The notes under the pieces were generated by a model. The model did no database searches, was not told where the DNA came from, and saw only the letters and a program-made list of their open reading frames with translations. 64,000 nt of DNA, taken from the NCBI GenBank assembly GCA_032622095.1, contig CP136062.1, positions 15,467,710 through 15,531,709 on the forward strand, in the 5' to 3' direction. The stretch comes from Siphonodentalium dalli. Its lineage: Eukaryota > Mollusca > Scaphopoda > Gadilida > Siphonodentaliidae. The position numbers and the translations under genes are program-made. Shown here piece by piece: positions 30,589 to 43,500 of this stretch. Each line of letters opens with the position of its first letter. Position 1 is the stretch's first letter.

Positions 30589-32972
30589 ATGTGTTCTATA
30601 GAAATTCACAGGGGACCACCTAGATGGCACAAAAAGGGTCTATTAGGGTAACTTTTTACGAGAAAGATAATGGCGAGGGTTAGGATTTTCTAAAGTGACG
30701 TCGTTAGGGTCAGGGGCAGAAAAGGGGGAGGGGCAGAAACAAAATTGTCGCCGATTGCCACCAAACTTATATATAATCATCCCCATAATATGAGGAATCA
30801 AATGGTGTGGTTTAAATATGTCAAAAGTCGCGCCGTTCGCGTCAGGGATGTCCGGAAGGGGAGAGGGGCACCAAAATTGATCACAATAATTTTAGCGCTA
30901 AATTCCACCAAATTGATGCACACATCTTCTGAAATCTTCTCCAAGATACAAGGAATCTTATTGTGTGATTTAAAGACGCCAAATTGGTGTCGTTGCGATG
31001 AGAGACTTGGGGCGTGGCTGGTTACTAAATCTGATAAGAATTCGTTTAGTCGCCGATTGCCACGGAACTTATACAAATCCATCCCCATGGTATGAGGTGT
31101 CTAATGTCGTGGCTTAAAGCTATCAAAAGTGGCGTCATTCAAGTCATGGGTGCACTGAAAGGGAGAGGGGCACCAAAATTGATACACAATATTTTAGCGC
31201 CAATTTCCACCAAATGGATACACAATCTTATTCATGATATGAGGAATCTAATCGTGTGATTTTTAAGACAAGACGTCGTATATTGGTGCTGCTTTTGTGA
31301 GAGATGGGGGTGGGATGGGCACTAAATTTGATATAAATTTATCGTGTGGTTTTGTGCCTTTTGTGTGAGAGATATGCAATGGTGGCCCAAAAATTTATAC
31401 GAATTTGTATACTTTTTACGAGTAAGATAATGGTGCGGGTTAAATTTTCTAAAGTGACGTTGTTGATTTTAGCGCAGATTTCGACCAAATTGATAAATTC
31501 TTCTTCTCCGTGATACGATGAATATAACGGTGTGATTTAAAGACGTGAAATTGGTGCCTTTGGGTGAGAGATGGGGGTAATAACTATGATAAGAATTTGT
31601 TTAGTTGCCGATTACCACCAAATTTATATTCATCTCCATTATATAATGCATGCATGAGTCTAATAGACGTGGTTTAAATATGACAAAAGTGGCGCAGTTC
31701 AAATCATGCACGAGGAGAGTTGCAACAAATTCATGCACGTTCTTCTCTAATGATATGATGAATTAAATCACATTTGGGTTCGTTTGGGTCATGGGTGGCG
31801 AGAGGAGATTCACTAGCATTTATAAGATTGTTCAATTCACCGATATCCAACAAAGTTATATATAGTCATCTCCCAGGCCATCTCCATGTCGTTCTAATGA
31901 GTTTATTGGCATTCCAATTTCACAATCTCGACAAATTGTGACCGACTTAAGTCGCTTGAACAATTATATCTTCTCAACTGTCATATTTATATGGGGATGG
32001 AAATCAGGGCATTCCTATAATGATCTAGCAACACAGATGCACAGAAGAAAGCATGAAAAGTATATTTATATCAATCTGTTTAAGAGATGCATATATTCAT
32101 TCAAACTGAGGGACTTTGAATCGTCAGAGGATTGCATATTATAATGGCTCATGTATATATTATAACACGATTGAGTCTGTCCCATTGAATATAGTTTCCA
32201 CAAAAAAGTTACAATTGCTAAGAGATATGGGAATGTAGAGCAGGCCTGTTCAAAAATAGTGGCCACGGTGTGCAGTCTGAGATAAAGGAAAGCGTAGTCC
32301 ATAGCAAATGACTTTTCAGGATCGTCCAATGGTGACATCTGACAAGGGTATATCTGTCCGATACAGAGGATTTCTTTCATTTGTTTAGACAGACTCATCG
32401 CCTAACATAAACAACTCAAAATCTCGCTGTGTCGGGAACATGTAGCTGCTATACGTGCATAACATTTCTTTTAAACTGAAGGTGATTAGCCAGTATATGG
32501 CACCGGAACAGAGGAGCACCTGGACATATCTTTAAAACATCTGTATCTTCATTGAGATATGATAGCCATGTGTCCTCAAGATCTTATACGAAGATATGAT
32601 AAACTAGATTGATTAATTGATTGATTGATACATCTATATGTAAAACACAATTGTGGTCTTTTATTTTTTCGAACTAATGTGTTTATGATGTTCATGTTTC
32701 ATGTTATAACGTCTAAAGTATACGCATTTGTAAATAAATAACTACTTCTTTATTGGTGGGATGAATTAAACGCGATAAAGAAGATGATATCGCCCCGACC
32801 TGACAAGGTGAGCCACTACTTATAAGAATCATGTTTTGTGATGCCATTTGGATATACAATTTATGAGAACACGTGTAACACTTTGAGAGCAAGTGTATTC
32901 TCTATTACCACCAAATATCCACAGAGGGTTTCACATCACTTTAACCTGGGCAACGCCGGGTAACCGTTCTAG
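30527..32972 (+). mobile_element. Helitron 2 (non-autonomous)
   Basis: Begins TCTTCTATATCTATATTTGC with a TCTG microsatellite and ends with ACCTGGGCAACGCCGGGT, then CTAG at 32969-32972, between A (30526) and T (32973). The empty paralogous site at 57,155-57,190 reads ATTTTA then TATTATATAATTAC, joining the flanks exactly. It shares most of its 2446 bp with Helitron 1, including alternating ~145-bp units. No Rep/helicase domain is present. It lies in the ML gene's large intron. Confidence 0.9.
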
Positions 32973-33050
32973 TATCCTATAATTACAATCATGGGTATAT
33001 AATATATGATCTTGAGCGCGTTACCATTTCTGACTATGGTTTTCTTGTAC
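32973..33050. repeat. Dispersed repeat, right part, with GGTTTTCTTG terminus
   Basis: TATAATTACAATCATGGGTA, then GCGTTACCATTTCTGAC and GGTTTTCTTG match 57,174-57,250. The same terminus appears in reverse at 25,990. Confidence 0.65.
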
Positions 33051-33131
33051 AGCAATGCACACCAGTCTCGGTCGGCGCGAGATTGAAAAATGGTGCCGGA
33101 AATAATTTTCAATTTTAAAGTATTTTTCTTC

Positions 33132-33536
33132 CGATACCGACAGCTGCATTATACCAGCATGTGATACCGGCAGCTGATACCGACAGCTGATACCGGTAGC
33201 TGATACGGACAGCTGATATGGACATCCGATACCGACAGCTGATACCGACAGCTGATACGGACAGCTGATACGGACAGCTGAAACCGACATCTGATACGGA
33301 CAGCTGATACGGACAACTGATACGGACAACTGATACCGACAGCTGATACCGACAGCTGATACGGACAGCTGATAAGGCCAGCTGATACCGACAGCTGATA
33401 CCGGCATCTGATACCGACAGCTGATACGGACAGCTGATACCGACAGATGATACCGGCAGCTGATACCGACAGCTGATACGGACAGCTGATACCGGCAGCT
33501 GATACCGACAGCTGATACGGACAGCTGATACCGGCA
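33132..33536. repeat. Minisatellite, 12-bp unit (CAGCTGATACCG), ~33 copies
   Basis: Units CAGCTGATACCGA / CAGCTGATACGGA repeat every 12 bp with occasional CATCTG or GGCAGC variants, so a CAGCTG (E-box) occurs roughly every 12 bp. Long open frames result from the period and are not genes. Confidence 0.9.
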
Positions 33537-33619
33537 TTAATTCCTGTTATGGCAAGGATGAAAGTGCGACAGAATTGTTCATTGGTAAGTTATCGATTTA
33601 GTATTAAATGGGGATCGAA

Positions 33620-33715
33620 AGATGATGATGGTAAGTGCATATGACTATTATGATGATGGTAAGTGCATATGACTATTATGATGATGGTAAGTGCATATGA
33701 ATATTATGATACTGG
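33620..33715. repeat. Short tandem repeat, ~30-bp unit, 3 copies
   Basis: GATGATGGTAAGTGCATATG followed by ACTATTAT occurs three times in a row, then grades into GATGATG-rich sequence. Confidence 0.75.
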
Positions 33716-33892
33716 CGATGATGATTGAGATGATGCGAGTGGTTGTAGTATAGTGGTGGTGATCGACGTTGATGGTCGTGGTAGAAAAAAATAATGATGC
33801 TGATCATGAACACGAATGTTTTTTTGCAAAAGGTCACTAAGTGTATTTGTACCCAGTCAGATTGGTATAACAGGCTGCATATCAACTGTTTT

Positions 33893-35925
33893 GCATAAGC
33901 CTCTCAGTGTTTTGCATAAGCCTCTCAGTGTTTTGCATAAGCCTCTCAGTGTTTTACATAAGCCTCTCAGTGTTTTACATAAGCCTCTCAGTGTTTTACA
34001 TAAGTCTCTATGTGTTTTACATAAGCCTCTCAGTGTTTTACATAAGTCTCTATGTGTTTTACATAAGCCTCTCAGTGTTTTACATAAGTCTCTATGTGTT
34101 TTACATATAAGTCTCCCATGCAGTATTTTACATAAGTTTCTCAGTGTTTTACATATTAAACCTCTCAGTGTTTTACATATTAAACCTCTCAGTGTTTTAC
34201 ATATTAAACCTCTCAGTGTTTTACATATTAAACCTCTCAGTGTTTTACATATTAAACCTCTCAGTGTTTTACATATTAAACCTCTCAGTGTTTTACATAT
34301 TAAACCTCTCAGTGCTTTACATATTAAGTCTCTCAGTGTTTTACATAAGCCTCTCAGTGTTTTACATAAGCCTCTATGTGTTTTACATAAGCCTCTCAGT
34401 GTTTTACATAAGCCTCTCAGTGTTTTACATAAGCCTCTATGTGTTTTACATAAGCCTCTCAGTGTTTTACATAAGCCTCTATGTGTTTTACATAAGCCTC
34501 TCAGTGTTTTACATAAGCCTCTATGTGTTTTACATAAGCCTCTCAGTGTTTTACATAAGCCTCTATGTGTTTTACATAAGCCTCTCAGTGTTTTACATAA
34601 GCCTCTATGTGTTTTACATAAGCCTCTCAGTGTTTTACATAAGCCTCTATGTGTTTTACATAAGCCTCTCAGTGTTTTACATAAGCCTCTATGTGTTTTA
34701 CATAAGCCTCTCAGTGTTTTACATAAGCCTCTCAGTGTTTTACATAAGCCTCTATGTGTTTTACATAAGCCTCTCAGTGTTTTACATAAGCCTCTATGTG
34801 TTTTACATAAGCCTCTCAGTGTTTTACATAAGCCTCTATGTGTTTTACATAAGCCTCTCAGTGTTTTACATAAGTCTCTATGTGTTTTACATATAAGTCT
34901 CCCATGCAGTATTTTACATAAGTTTCTCAGTGTTTTACATATTAAACCTCTCAGTGTTTTACATATTAAACCTCTCAGTGTTTTACATATTAAACCTCTC
35001 AGTGTTTTACATATTAAACCTCTCAGTGTTTTACATATTAAACCTCTCAGTGTTTTACATATTAAACCTCTCAGTGTTTTACATATTAAACCTCTCAGTG
35101 CTTTACATATTAAGTCTCTCAGTGTTTTACATAAGCCTCTCAGTGTTTTACATAAGCCTCTATGTGTTTTACATAAGCCTCTCAGTGTTTTACATAAGTC
35201 TCTATGTGTTTTACATATAAGTCTCCCATGCAGTATTTTACATAAGTTTCTCAGTGTTTTACATATTAAACCTCTCAGTGTTTTACATATTAAACCTCTC
35301 AGTGTTTTACATATTAAACCTCTCAGTGTTTTACATATTAAACCTCTCAGTGTTTTACATATTAAACCTCTCAGTGTTTTACATATTAAACCTCTCAGTG
35401 TTTTACATATTAAACCTCTCAGTGTTTTACATATTAAACCTCTCAGTGTTTTACATATTAAACCTCTCAGTGCTTTACATATTAAGTCTCTCAGTGTTTT
35501 ACATAAGCCTCTCAGTGTTTTACATAAGCCTCTATGTGTTTTACATAAGCCTCTCAGTGTTTTACATAAGCCTCTCAGTGTTTTACATAAGCCTCTATGT
35601 GTTTTACATAAGCCTCTCAGTGTTTTACATAAGCCTCTCAGTGTTTTACATAAGCCTCTCAGTGTTTTACATAAGCCTCTATGTGTTTTACATAAGCCTC
35701 TCAGTGTTTTACATAAGCCTCTCAGTGTTTTACATAAGCCTCTCAGTGTTTTACATATTAAGTCTCTCAGTGTTTTACATATTAAACCTCTCAGTGTTTT
35801 ACATATTAAGTCTCTCAGTGTTTTACATATTAAACCTCTCAGTGTTTTACATATTAAGTCTCCCAGTGTTTTACATATTAAACCTCTCAGTGTTTTGCAT
35901 AAGTCTCCCAGTGATTTACATGTGA
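33893..35925. repeat. Satellite of 21-bp and 24-bp units with higher-order structure
   Basis: CCTCTCAGTGTTTTACATAA-type 21-bp units alternate with CCTCTATGTG variants. 24-bp units (TTTTACATATTAAACCTCTC) form three blocks of 7, 7 and 9 copies. Each block is introduced by the same TCCCATGCAGTATTTTACAT segment, at about 34,110, 34,890 and 35,225. Both unit lengths are multiples of three, which creates a 704-codon frame and overlapping frames. The translation is pure repeat, so no protein is called. Confidence 0.95.
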
Positions 35926-36170
35926 GATAATGTACTCATATTGTGCATCATAACATGAGCTCGAAGAATAGTATGTACATACGTGGATTCCATGTTTCGC
36001 TATATTTTGTGTACTATCCCCATTTAGCCTATATTTCTCACTATTCATATATGTATATTTGATCAGAGAATAAAGCATAGCAGTGTGGCAGTTGAAAGAA
36101 CTGCATCGTTGTTTTATCGATAAGCGGATTCATTGATTGATTTTGTATTTGTACAATAACAAATGATATA
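35926..36170. other. Spacer, nothing recognised
   Basis: No exon or repeat could be supported between the satellite and the family B element. Confidence 0.4.
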
Positions 36171-36624
36171 TGTGACCCGCCATATCAAATCCAGTCGTAC
36201 GTCGGGATTTTTTACCCTGTGCCAATGCATTATCTTATATATATATATATGCGAGTCGAACATAGGTCGCCTCGCATATATAAGAGAATGCATTGGCCTA
36301 ACAATTTTTTACAATTTTAATAATTTGTTCTTGTATTCTTTAAACAATTTTATAATTTCACCCATACAGAGCCCCAGACAAACATGAGCAGACGACACTC
36401 TTCTATATGCTTCTATATATGTGTGGGGCTCCCTGCAGGGTAATGGATGTTTTTTATTTTATGTCCTAAAAATTGTAAGAAACATTTATTTTAAAAAAAT
36501 GATAAAAAATTGTTAGGCCAATGCATTCTCTTATATATGCGAGGCGACTTATGGTCGACTCGCATATATAAGAGAATGCATTGGCACAGGGTAAAAAAAA
36601 TCCTGACTTACGACTGGATTTGAT
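36171..36624. mobile_element. MITE family B, copy 2
   Basis: Starts TGTGACCCGCCATATCAAAT, carries the palindromic core at 36215-36591 and ends GACTTACGACTGGATTTGAT, with the last ~12 bp of the inverted repeat lost. The left palindrome has an expanded TATATATATATATA run not matched on its other arm, so it is no longer perfectly self-complementary. Confidence 0.8.
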
Positions 36625-37182
36625 CTAGATACTGTACCAATATGTTTTATAAAGTCTATTTCTGGCCAGTTCCGCCAGTAGCTTTGTGTCGCTGAACAGT
36701 TTTACTAGAATCAGAGTCGACACATTTTCGCAGGTTATAAAATTATCAAACAAAAATATTTTCTGTCAACTTAATTGTCCCCCAGGTATTCCTTTAAATA
36801 ACATTAATTCTTGATTGATTATTTTCCCCCAGCTTAAAGGGATACTGTACCAAAAATGTTGTTGTAGGTTTCTATAGTCTCCGAGTCGGTGAATAAGGTA
36901 ACATTTTTTCCATTATTTGAAAGTCTGTTGAGTACGAATTAGTGTTACGGATGGCAAATTTACCGGAATGCAAAAATACAAATTGTCGTTGTCGAGTAAT
37001 TTTTGTACAGTTTTCAACCAAAAAATATAAAATAAAAGTTATATTATATGCATACTAGTCCCATATACTCATTTAAGTTATTGTATCGTCACTAGTGAGT
37101 GAGCAACTTGAGTTTTCTCCCCGTATCATCATAATGTTTTAAACGATCGTGTGTACGATCGGTTTACCAATCCAGTATCCCT

Positions 37183-37894
37183 CATAGTGTGGTCGTGGTA
37201 CGCAAAAAAAGGGGTTGACCCAGAAGAAATTGGTAAAGAAGCGATCTCGGTGTCATTCAACGCGGGGGTATCTCTGCTACAACATATCCAAAATCCGCTA
37301 AAATCCGCTTTGGGCAAAATCCAGGATCCAAGATGGCGTCCAATATGGCCGCCCTTAGTCAAAAGAGACTCTGACTGAGATTAATTCGATTATAATGAGA
37401 ACAAATGTTACCATATTTATACAAATGTTAACATTTTTGCGAAGGTAAAGTATTATGCCAACTATCTATCGAAACAACGGAACCCCTCGCCCAGATGGCT
37501 GCCAAAATGGCGGCCTAAACTTGAACATTTGAAGTTTTTGCCTTATATCTTAAAGATCAATTCCTGTTGTTTGATAATGGTTCAGACTGGCGACTTTGAT
37601 TAGCCTTATTCATGTTAATTCATAATTGGAGCAATGAAAGATACCATAAATGGGGTCCCAGACCCATCTACACCCTAAACATTCGATTTTACAGAACGCG
37701 GTATAAAATTCCACAAAATTCGCCATTGGGATTCCAGTCATATATCAACAAGAAATGGACAGAACTGTACAATGTAAGTTGGGCATACCATTATCTATGA
37801 ATACTCCAATTCAATGAAACCCAAATTGGCGCTTTGTCTCAAAATGGCTGCAAAATGGCGGTCAAACTATGGAAAATGGCGGATATTTTGAATG
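37183..37894. repeat. Left ~0.7-kb inverted arm
   Basis: Reverse complement of 41,207-41,905 at roughly 85-90% by eye. Marker words: GACCCAGAAGAAATTGGTAA, CTAAAATCCGCTTTGGGCAA, AAGATGGCGTCCAA and GGCGCTTTGTCTCAAAATGG. A further partial direct copy of the first ~170 bp follows at 37,894-38,062. Confidence 0.85.
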
Positions 37895-38062
37895 GTCGTC
37901 AGAGGGTTAGACCCAGAAGGAATTGGTAAACAAGCGGTTTTGGTGTCATTCGACGCGGGGGAATCTCGCGCATAACATATCCAAAATTCGCTAAAATCCG
38001 CTTTGGGAAATTCAGAATTCAAGATGGCGTCCAACATGGTCGCCAATAATAATGAAAATGGC

Positions 38063-41000
38063 AAATAGGTAGTTATTCACGAAACCCCACTCGACAAAAC
38101 ACCAATTCGGCACCAATACACATCATTGATTGAAATCAATGTTTTTGTGGGTATGAGTAGCCAATCACGATTCAAAATTCTCAGATGGCTACCAAAATGA
38201 CCATCGAAAATTGTCGAAATTTAAGTTCTGCTCAGAGGAAAGCGGAAACAACACTTCGGTTGTGAGCTAACGATGACAGACACATTAAACATGTTGCCAA
38301 TAATCTACTACCACAATCAGTTCAGCGCGTAATGTTCGAACTAAGCAGTATCTACTGCAGGATCCAACACGGTGTCCACTTATTACGAGGGGCTATCTGG
38401 AAATTAATTAAAAGGAAATTAAATTGCGCACGAATCTGGATTATTTGAAAACACAGTGTCAATATTTCTACTTATAACGACTATTCGGAACAGCAAATAG
38501 ATAATCGGTGGTCTAGTCCGGAAGCATAAGGCAATAATGGGTTTCCCAGTGATGGCGAAGCGGGAAAATGGAAAGGACAGGAAGGAAGAGCGAATAATCT
38601 GGGGTTTACTTAATTGGTGGGCAAGTTGGTTATCGGAGCTAGGGAGTTTCAAAGTAAAATTATTTTCTTCAATATCAAGAGGGAAAATGAAACGTACATT
38701 GTATACCCTTCACACTCCATGTGACAATTCCGTGTCATGCGAGTGTGGGTATATACATGTGGGTAGAAACATTCTAGTAAATATATAGACGCACCGATAT
38801 CTACTACACATTGGGTGAATTTCATCAATGATGTGTAGACACAATGTGCGCCACGACTGGATCTGACCCGTAGGCGTAAACGTATCAACCATTTAGCTTG
38901 ATGAACTGGTATTTCAATGTTGTCATTGGATAGAAATGCCACAACAACATGGTGATTAACAACATGTTTGTCTAAAAAATGTGATGCTAGACAATCAAAC
39001 TGCCACATAAGGCTTTTATTCATCCATGCTGATCAGAGCACGAAATATGTGCAAATTAATGACACGAAAACTATTTCATGCAGACGACGTACTCTAGACC
39101 TACATCCAACGTCATTTCCTACTAATGTTTACTGTTTGTACAGACGGTTTCGACCTCCACATTCTTACGGCGTCGATGTGTAAACAATGCATGGGAATAG
39201 TTTCTTCATACATATATGTATTTGGCACATGTGTTTTCTAGGACATAGGAGATCACCATTTACCGGAGAGTTGATATCTGGGAAGAGATCAGAGTAAAAC
39301 TACTTTTCGTACATTCAAAATGGGGAATCCATGGGCTACATTTAGTTCCAGCTTGTTCCAAAAATGTGCTCGCACAATCCGTTTAGCGGGACTTTATAGT
39401 CATTGTGTTTTAATTTCTATGAAAACCGTCCAACTAAAGAGTTTTTTCAGTGTATCTCAACCTAGCTATAAATCGGACACGTTCCTGTTTTGGTAACCTT
39501 CTTAAGAGTTTGGAGAATATGATTTTTCATGCATAGTCCAGACTAAAACAATACCGTATTCAATAAGAGATAAATATGCACGTAAAATCTTTTTTTGTAA
39601 AGGAATCAAAGGGCAAATATCCTATTTATGACTTCTATTGTTGTCGGAGGGCCATATTGGATGCCACTGGCATATCGGATCTTAAAATTTTCCCAAAGCT
39701 GATTTTATCAGATATCCGATAGGGTATTCTGAAGTCAATATCCCCCTCCTCTTACTTATTCTGGATCAACCTCTTTTGCGACTATCGAGACCGTGTACCA
39801 TAAGTGAAACGAAATGATGGCCGAGCCCGAATAGTTAATATTTCGTCGCATCAGTGCTATAATGTAACCCACATTTTCAACTTTCCGAGAAAATGAAGGT
39901 TGAAGTTTTCAGACAACATTTCTCCCAACGTTGACAAAGCATGACGTATTGTTGTATTTATCCCAATGAAAACTGGCATTAGCTGTTCATTGAACCAATT
40001 TTATCTGTTTACTCCCTCGTGTTCTTTTAAAAAGCAATAACTTGTTTGGAGATACCCTACCTTTTGCGTACGCCAACGACGATTGGTTTCCGTGCTATAA
40101 TGAAGTTGTGCCAATAAATGCAGATTAAGCTAAATATGGTGGCAATAGCATGTGTCTATGAACTAAAAAGTGCCTATTCTACACTATGGAAATTCACCCA
40201 TGTGCATCATCATACAGAAATTTGTGGAACAATCACAAATTTAAATCACCAAATGTTTACGTGACTAACATGGAGATACTACCATATAGCACACATTTTA
40301 GAATTCACAAACACAGAACAGAAGTCACGTGGACAACCTGAAGTATCCGATTGGCTGCTGTTGGACATACGACCTTATAGTACGAATAATTGTAAAGATC
40401 GCTGGAGATACGACATTTGCTTCATTGGTTTGTGCGAATATTTGCCATCCAATGCAAAAACAGTTTGGCCCATCGGATTGAATTTTTTTCTCACGATTAG
40501 AATGGTATCAAATACTCATTTCCCGCCATAATGGAGTTACGACATTATAGAACTGATGCGTCGAGATTTTGTCAACCCGCGGGAAGCCACCAAAAGATTG
40601 AAAATAAATAGTTTTGATGTATATGAGCCACATATATTAGCCAACTATCAACTGCATCCACCACTCACAACTTTCATTATATGACAAGCTGGGCAGAGTC
40701 TACCATTTTCGTTTTGGAAGCCATATTAGATAAAATTTATTGGTTCTTTTGGTCTATTTGAGATGGAATGTTCACAAATAAAAGAAACGCTCAATTATTT
40801 TGTAAACAAAATCTGCTCATCCCTAAATATCAAATGTGACCAGAGCCCCAAAGCCGATTTGGTTAAATTTCATACCGCATTCGTTAGAACTTATTAGTGA
40901 AGGACAGGAGTAAACTATGACCTAATCGATTAGACATGTCATTGTTGGAATGATCAGTTGACACGATCATTGAAAGAATATACCCACTGTTTCCCAGTTC

Positions 41001-41206
41001 AGAGAGCAATAAGTGATAAACAGAAGTGATAGAAAATAGTATTTTTCACATCTGGTGACCATTTGGCAGCCATTTTTGGTACTGATTTTTAAAGTTTTTC
41101 CATAGAGCTAGTATAATGGCATCATAAAGAGGTATACATTCGTATTTATTTAGTCAATGTTATTCATCAACCACTACTTATAATGGATTGAATGACACCT
41201 TGATCA
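38063..41206. other. Interior of the 5.3-kb element, no gene recognised
   Basis: About 3.1 kb of AT-rich sequence. Frames up to 124 codons occur but lack domains or supporting splice context. No DDE-type transposase segment was seen. Confidence 0.45.
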
Positions 41207-41905
41207 ATATCCGCCATTTTCCATATTTTGACCGCCATTTTGGCAGCCATTTTGAGACAAAGCGCCAATTTGGGTTTCATTGAACTGGCGTATTCATAGA
41301 TATTGGTATGCCCAACTTACATTGTTCAGTTCTGTCAATTTCTTGTTGATATATGACTGGAATCCCAATGGCGATTTTTGTGGAATTTTATACCGTGTTC
41401 TGTAAAATCGAATTTTTGAGGCTGTAGATGAGTCTGAGACCCCATTTATGGTATCTTTCATTGCTCCAATGCTGAATTAACATGAATAAGACTAATCAAA
41501 GTCGCCAGTCTGAATCATTGTCAAACAACAGGAATTGATCTTTAAGATATTAGGCACAAACTTCAAATTTTCGAGTTTAGACCGCCATTTTGGCGGCCAT
41601 CTTGGACGGGCGGTTCCATTTTTGTCATAAACAGGTGGCACAATATTTTACCTTTGCAAAAATGTATACATTTGTATACATATGACAACATTTGTTCTCA
41701 CCATAGTCGAATTAATCTCAGTCAGAGTCTCTTTTGACTAACGGCAGCCATGTTGGACGCCATCTTGGATCCTGAATTTTGCCCAAAGCGGATTTTAGCG
41801 GATTTTAGATATGCTATACACGAGATTCTCCCGCGTCGAATGACACCAAAATCGCTTCTTTACCAATTTCTTCTGGGTCTAACCCTCCGACGACCACACT
41901 ATCAA
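41207..41905. repeat. Right ~0.7-kb inverted arm
   Basis: Inverted partner of 37,183-37,894; contains GCCATTTTGGCAGCCATTTT, GCCATCTTGGATCC and TTTACCAATTTCTTCTGGGT. Confidence 0.85.
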
Positions 41906-42164
41906 TTAATTTGATTACGTTTTGTACACGGAAATTCGTAATTTAATTGACGCCATTTTATGGCTCCAGTCATAAATTCAATTTATATCAAATTATTAAC
42001 TTTGATTTTAAGATAGCCTATTAACCTGAGCGTTTACAGAATACATCTTCGACTCAAATTACTTATGTTTCTATATATTATCGATATTAAATCGTTGTTA
42101 TCACCGGAAATGTATTGAAAATGGCGTACAGTACCCCTTTAAACACTCCGGTAGGGAGATCAAA

Positions 42165-42450
42165 TAGAAATGGAGAATAGTCTTGCTCAAAATAGTAATT
42201 TTTACAAATATTATATCCAATTTGACAACAAACACCGTCATCCTTGTATATTAATTAAATACAACGACTCTCGATTTTTGTTAGCTTATCACAGAGAGTT
42301 GCGTCCCGAATCTAGAAGTAAATATTTACAATTGCGCGTAGTTCAGAGGATGTTTTCTATGGAGTGGTAATGTCGATTTGTTTGAAATTTTCGGTGATGT
42401 TAGTAGAATACTATATTCCTCCAGTTGTCATTGTGCCTGAATACTAACAT
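42165..42450. repeat. Dispersed repeat: empty-site copy for Helitron 1
   Basis: AGTAATTTTTACAAATATTA, CACCGTCATCCTTGTA, TATTAATTAAAT, GCGTCCCGAATC and GGATGTTTTCTATGGAGTG match 14,335-14,404 joined to 17,132-17,250. A 66-codon frame here has no recognised domain; the repeat may be an old coding element. Confidence 0.8.
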
Positions 42451-42807
42451 AATATGTCTTTAAAAGTGTGTTCTGCATTATGGTGCTTATCAAGCAAGAA
42501 TATTTACACGATATCAATAACCCCGAATAAATCTTTAATCATGCAACATACATGCTGCTCCAGACTGGGACTATATTTCTGGCATCTAGACAAAACGTAT
42601 ACACTCTTGGACCAAATGTGTATAAATTCTACACAACATGTTTTGATTTTGTTCTTAAACAAAATTGTGTAGAAATGACACATGACATATTTGTCGGTGG
42701 AATTTTCTAAATATTGAATATGGGTGAATGTGTGAGTATATATATTTAGTAGATGAGATACATGTTTATTATATGATCATAAGTTTCTTCCCCAATTCCT
42801 ATGTTAA

Positions 42808-43301
42808 AGGCACGTGAGGCCTTAATTGTCGAAAATATTCATATTTGTTCCAAACACTGTAAACAGAAAAACATTAAAACGCATACAGTTTCGTTCATAT
42901 AAACCATGACCATCGCGTAAACAGCATGTTATCATAAAGACCTACTATATTTTACCTAAGCAAGAGCCTGGTTGTGTTACAGAAGACAGCACAATGCTAT
43001 TGGCTAATCACACACAAATGGCATAAACGCTCTTTATTAGTTCCATATCAGGAATTCACCAACAAAGAACGCTCTTTATGTTTACCATCATAATATAAAC
43101 AAACGCCAGAAAAGTAACTTTTTATGCTTTTGTTTACATAACAATGGTCAAACATATGACAATAACATACTGTTTATGCGATATTTCTTATTTGTATACG
43201 AACAAAGTCTATCTACATTTTAATATTCTTGCTGTTTGTAGCGGTTTTTGACGGGTGGAGATATTTTCACAGGATACCCACCGCCAAGGCCAACCGTACC
43301 T
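42808..43301. mobile_element. TTAA-flanked foldback, family E (494 bp)
   Basis: Ends AGGCACGTGAGGCCTT and, inverted, AGGTACGGTTGGCCTT; TTAA at 42804-42807 and 43302-43305. Subterminal GCGTAAACAGCATGTTATCA pairs with ATAACATACTGTTTATGCG. No coding capacity. Confidence 0.65.
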
Positions 43302-43500
43302 TTAAAACGTAACGAAATGTCGAGATATCTAACGATATTCACCTCATTAATTAAACAAGAGGTTAATAACAGTTCTGAGTGACGTCAGATACTTCAGGGG
43401 TTAACATAACTTATTATCAGACCTGAAAATAGATAGGATTTTCCCAGCGACGTTCAACGTCACAACGTCTTGTCCAATCAAAGCGTGTTTCATATAATAA

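Larger units (their letters stand above)
36838..42138. mobile_element. 5.3-kb TTAA-flanked element, family C, no transposase seen
   Basis: Ends AGGGATACTGTACC and GGCGTACAGTACCCCT are inverted repeats flanked by TTAA (36834-36837, 42139-42142). The right ~140 bp match the small family C MITE at 22720. Internal to the ends lie ~710-bp inverted arms (37,183-37,894 and 41,207-41,905). The interior 38,063-41,206 has no frame with a recognisable transposase or other domain. It could be a large non-autonomous derivative or a composite of nested insertions. Confidence 0.65.

Noticed and set aside
33816-35930. 704-codon open frame, with overlapping 250- and 223-codon frames
   Set aside because: The translation is only VLHKPLS/VLHIKPLS repeats from 21- and 24-bp satellite units. 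Several frames are open at once, as expected for repeats with periods divisible by three.
37129-38064. Minus-strand frames with FPKADFSEFWIC-like sequence in two places
   Set aside because: They are translations of the two direct copies within the inverted-arm repeat; the frame is broken in the right arm and no domain is visible.
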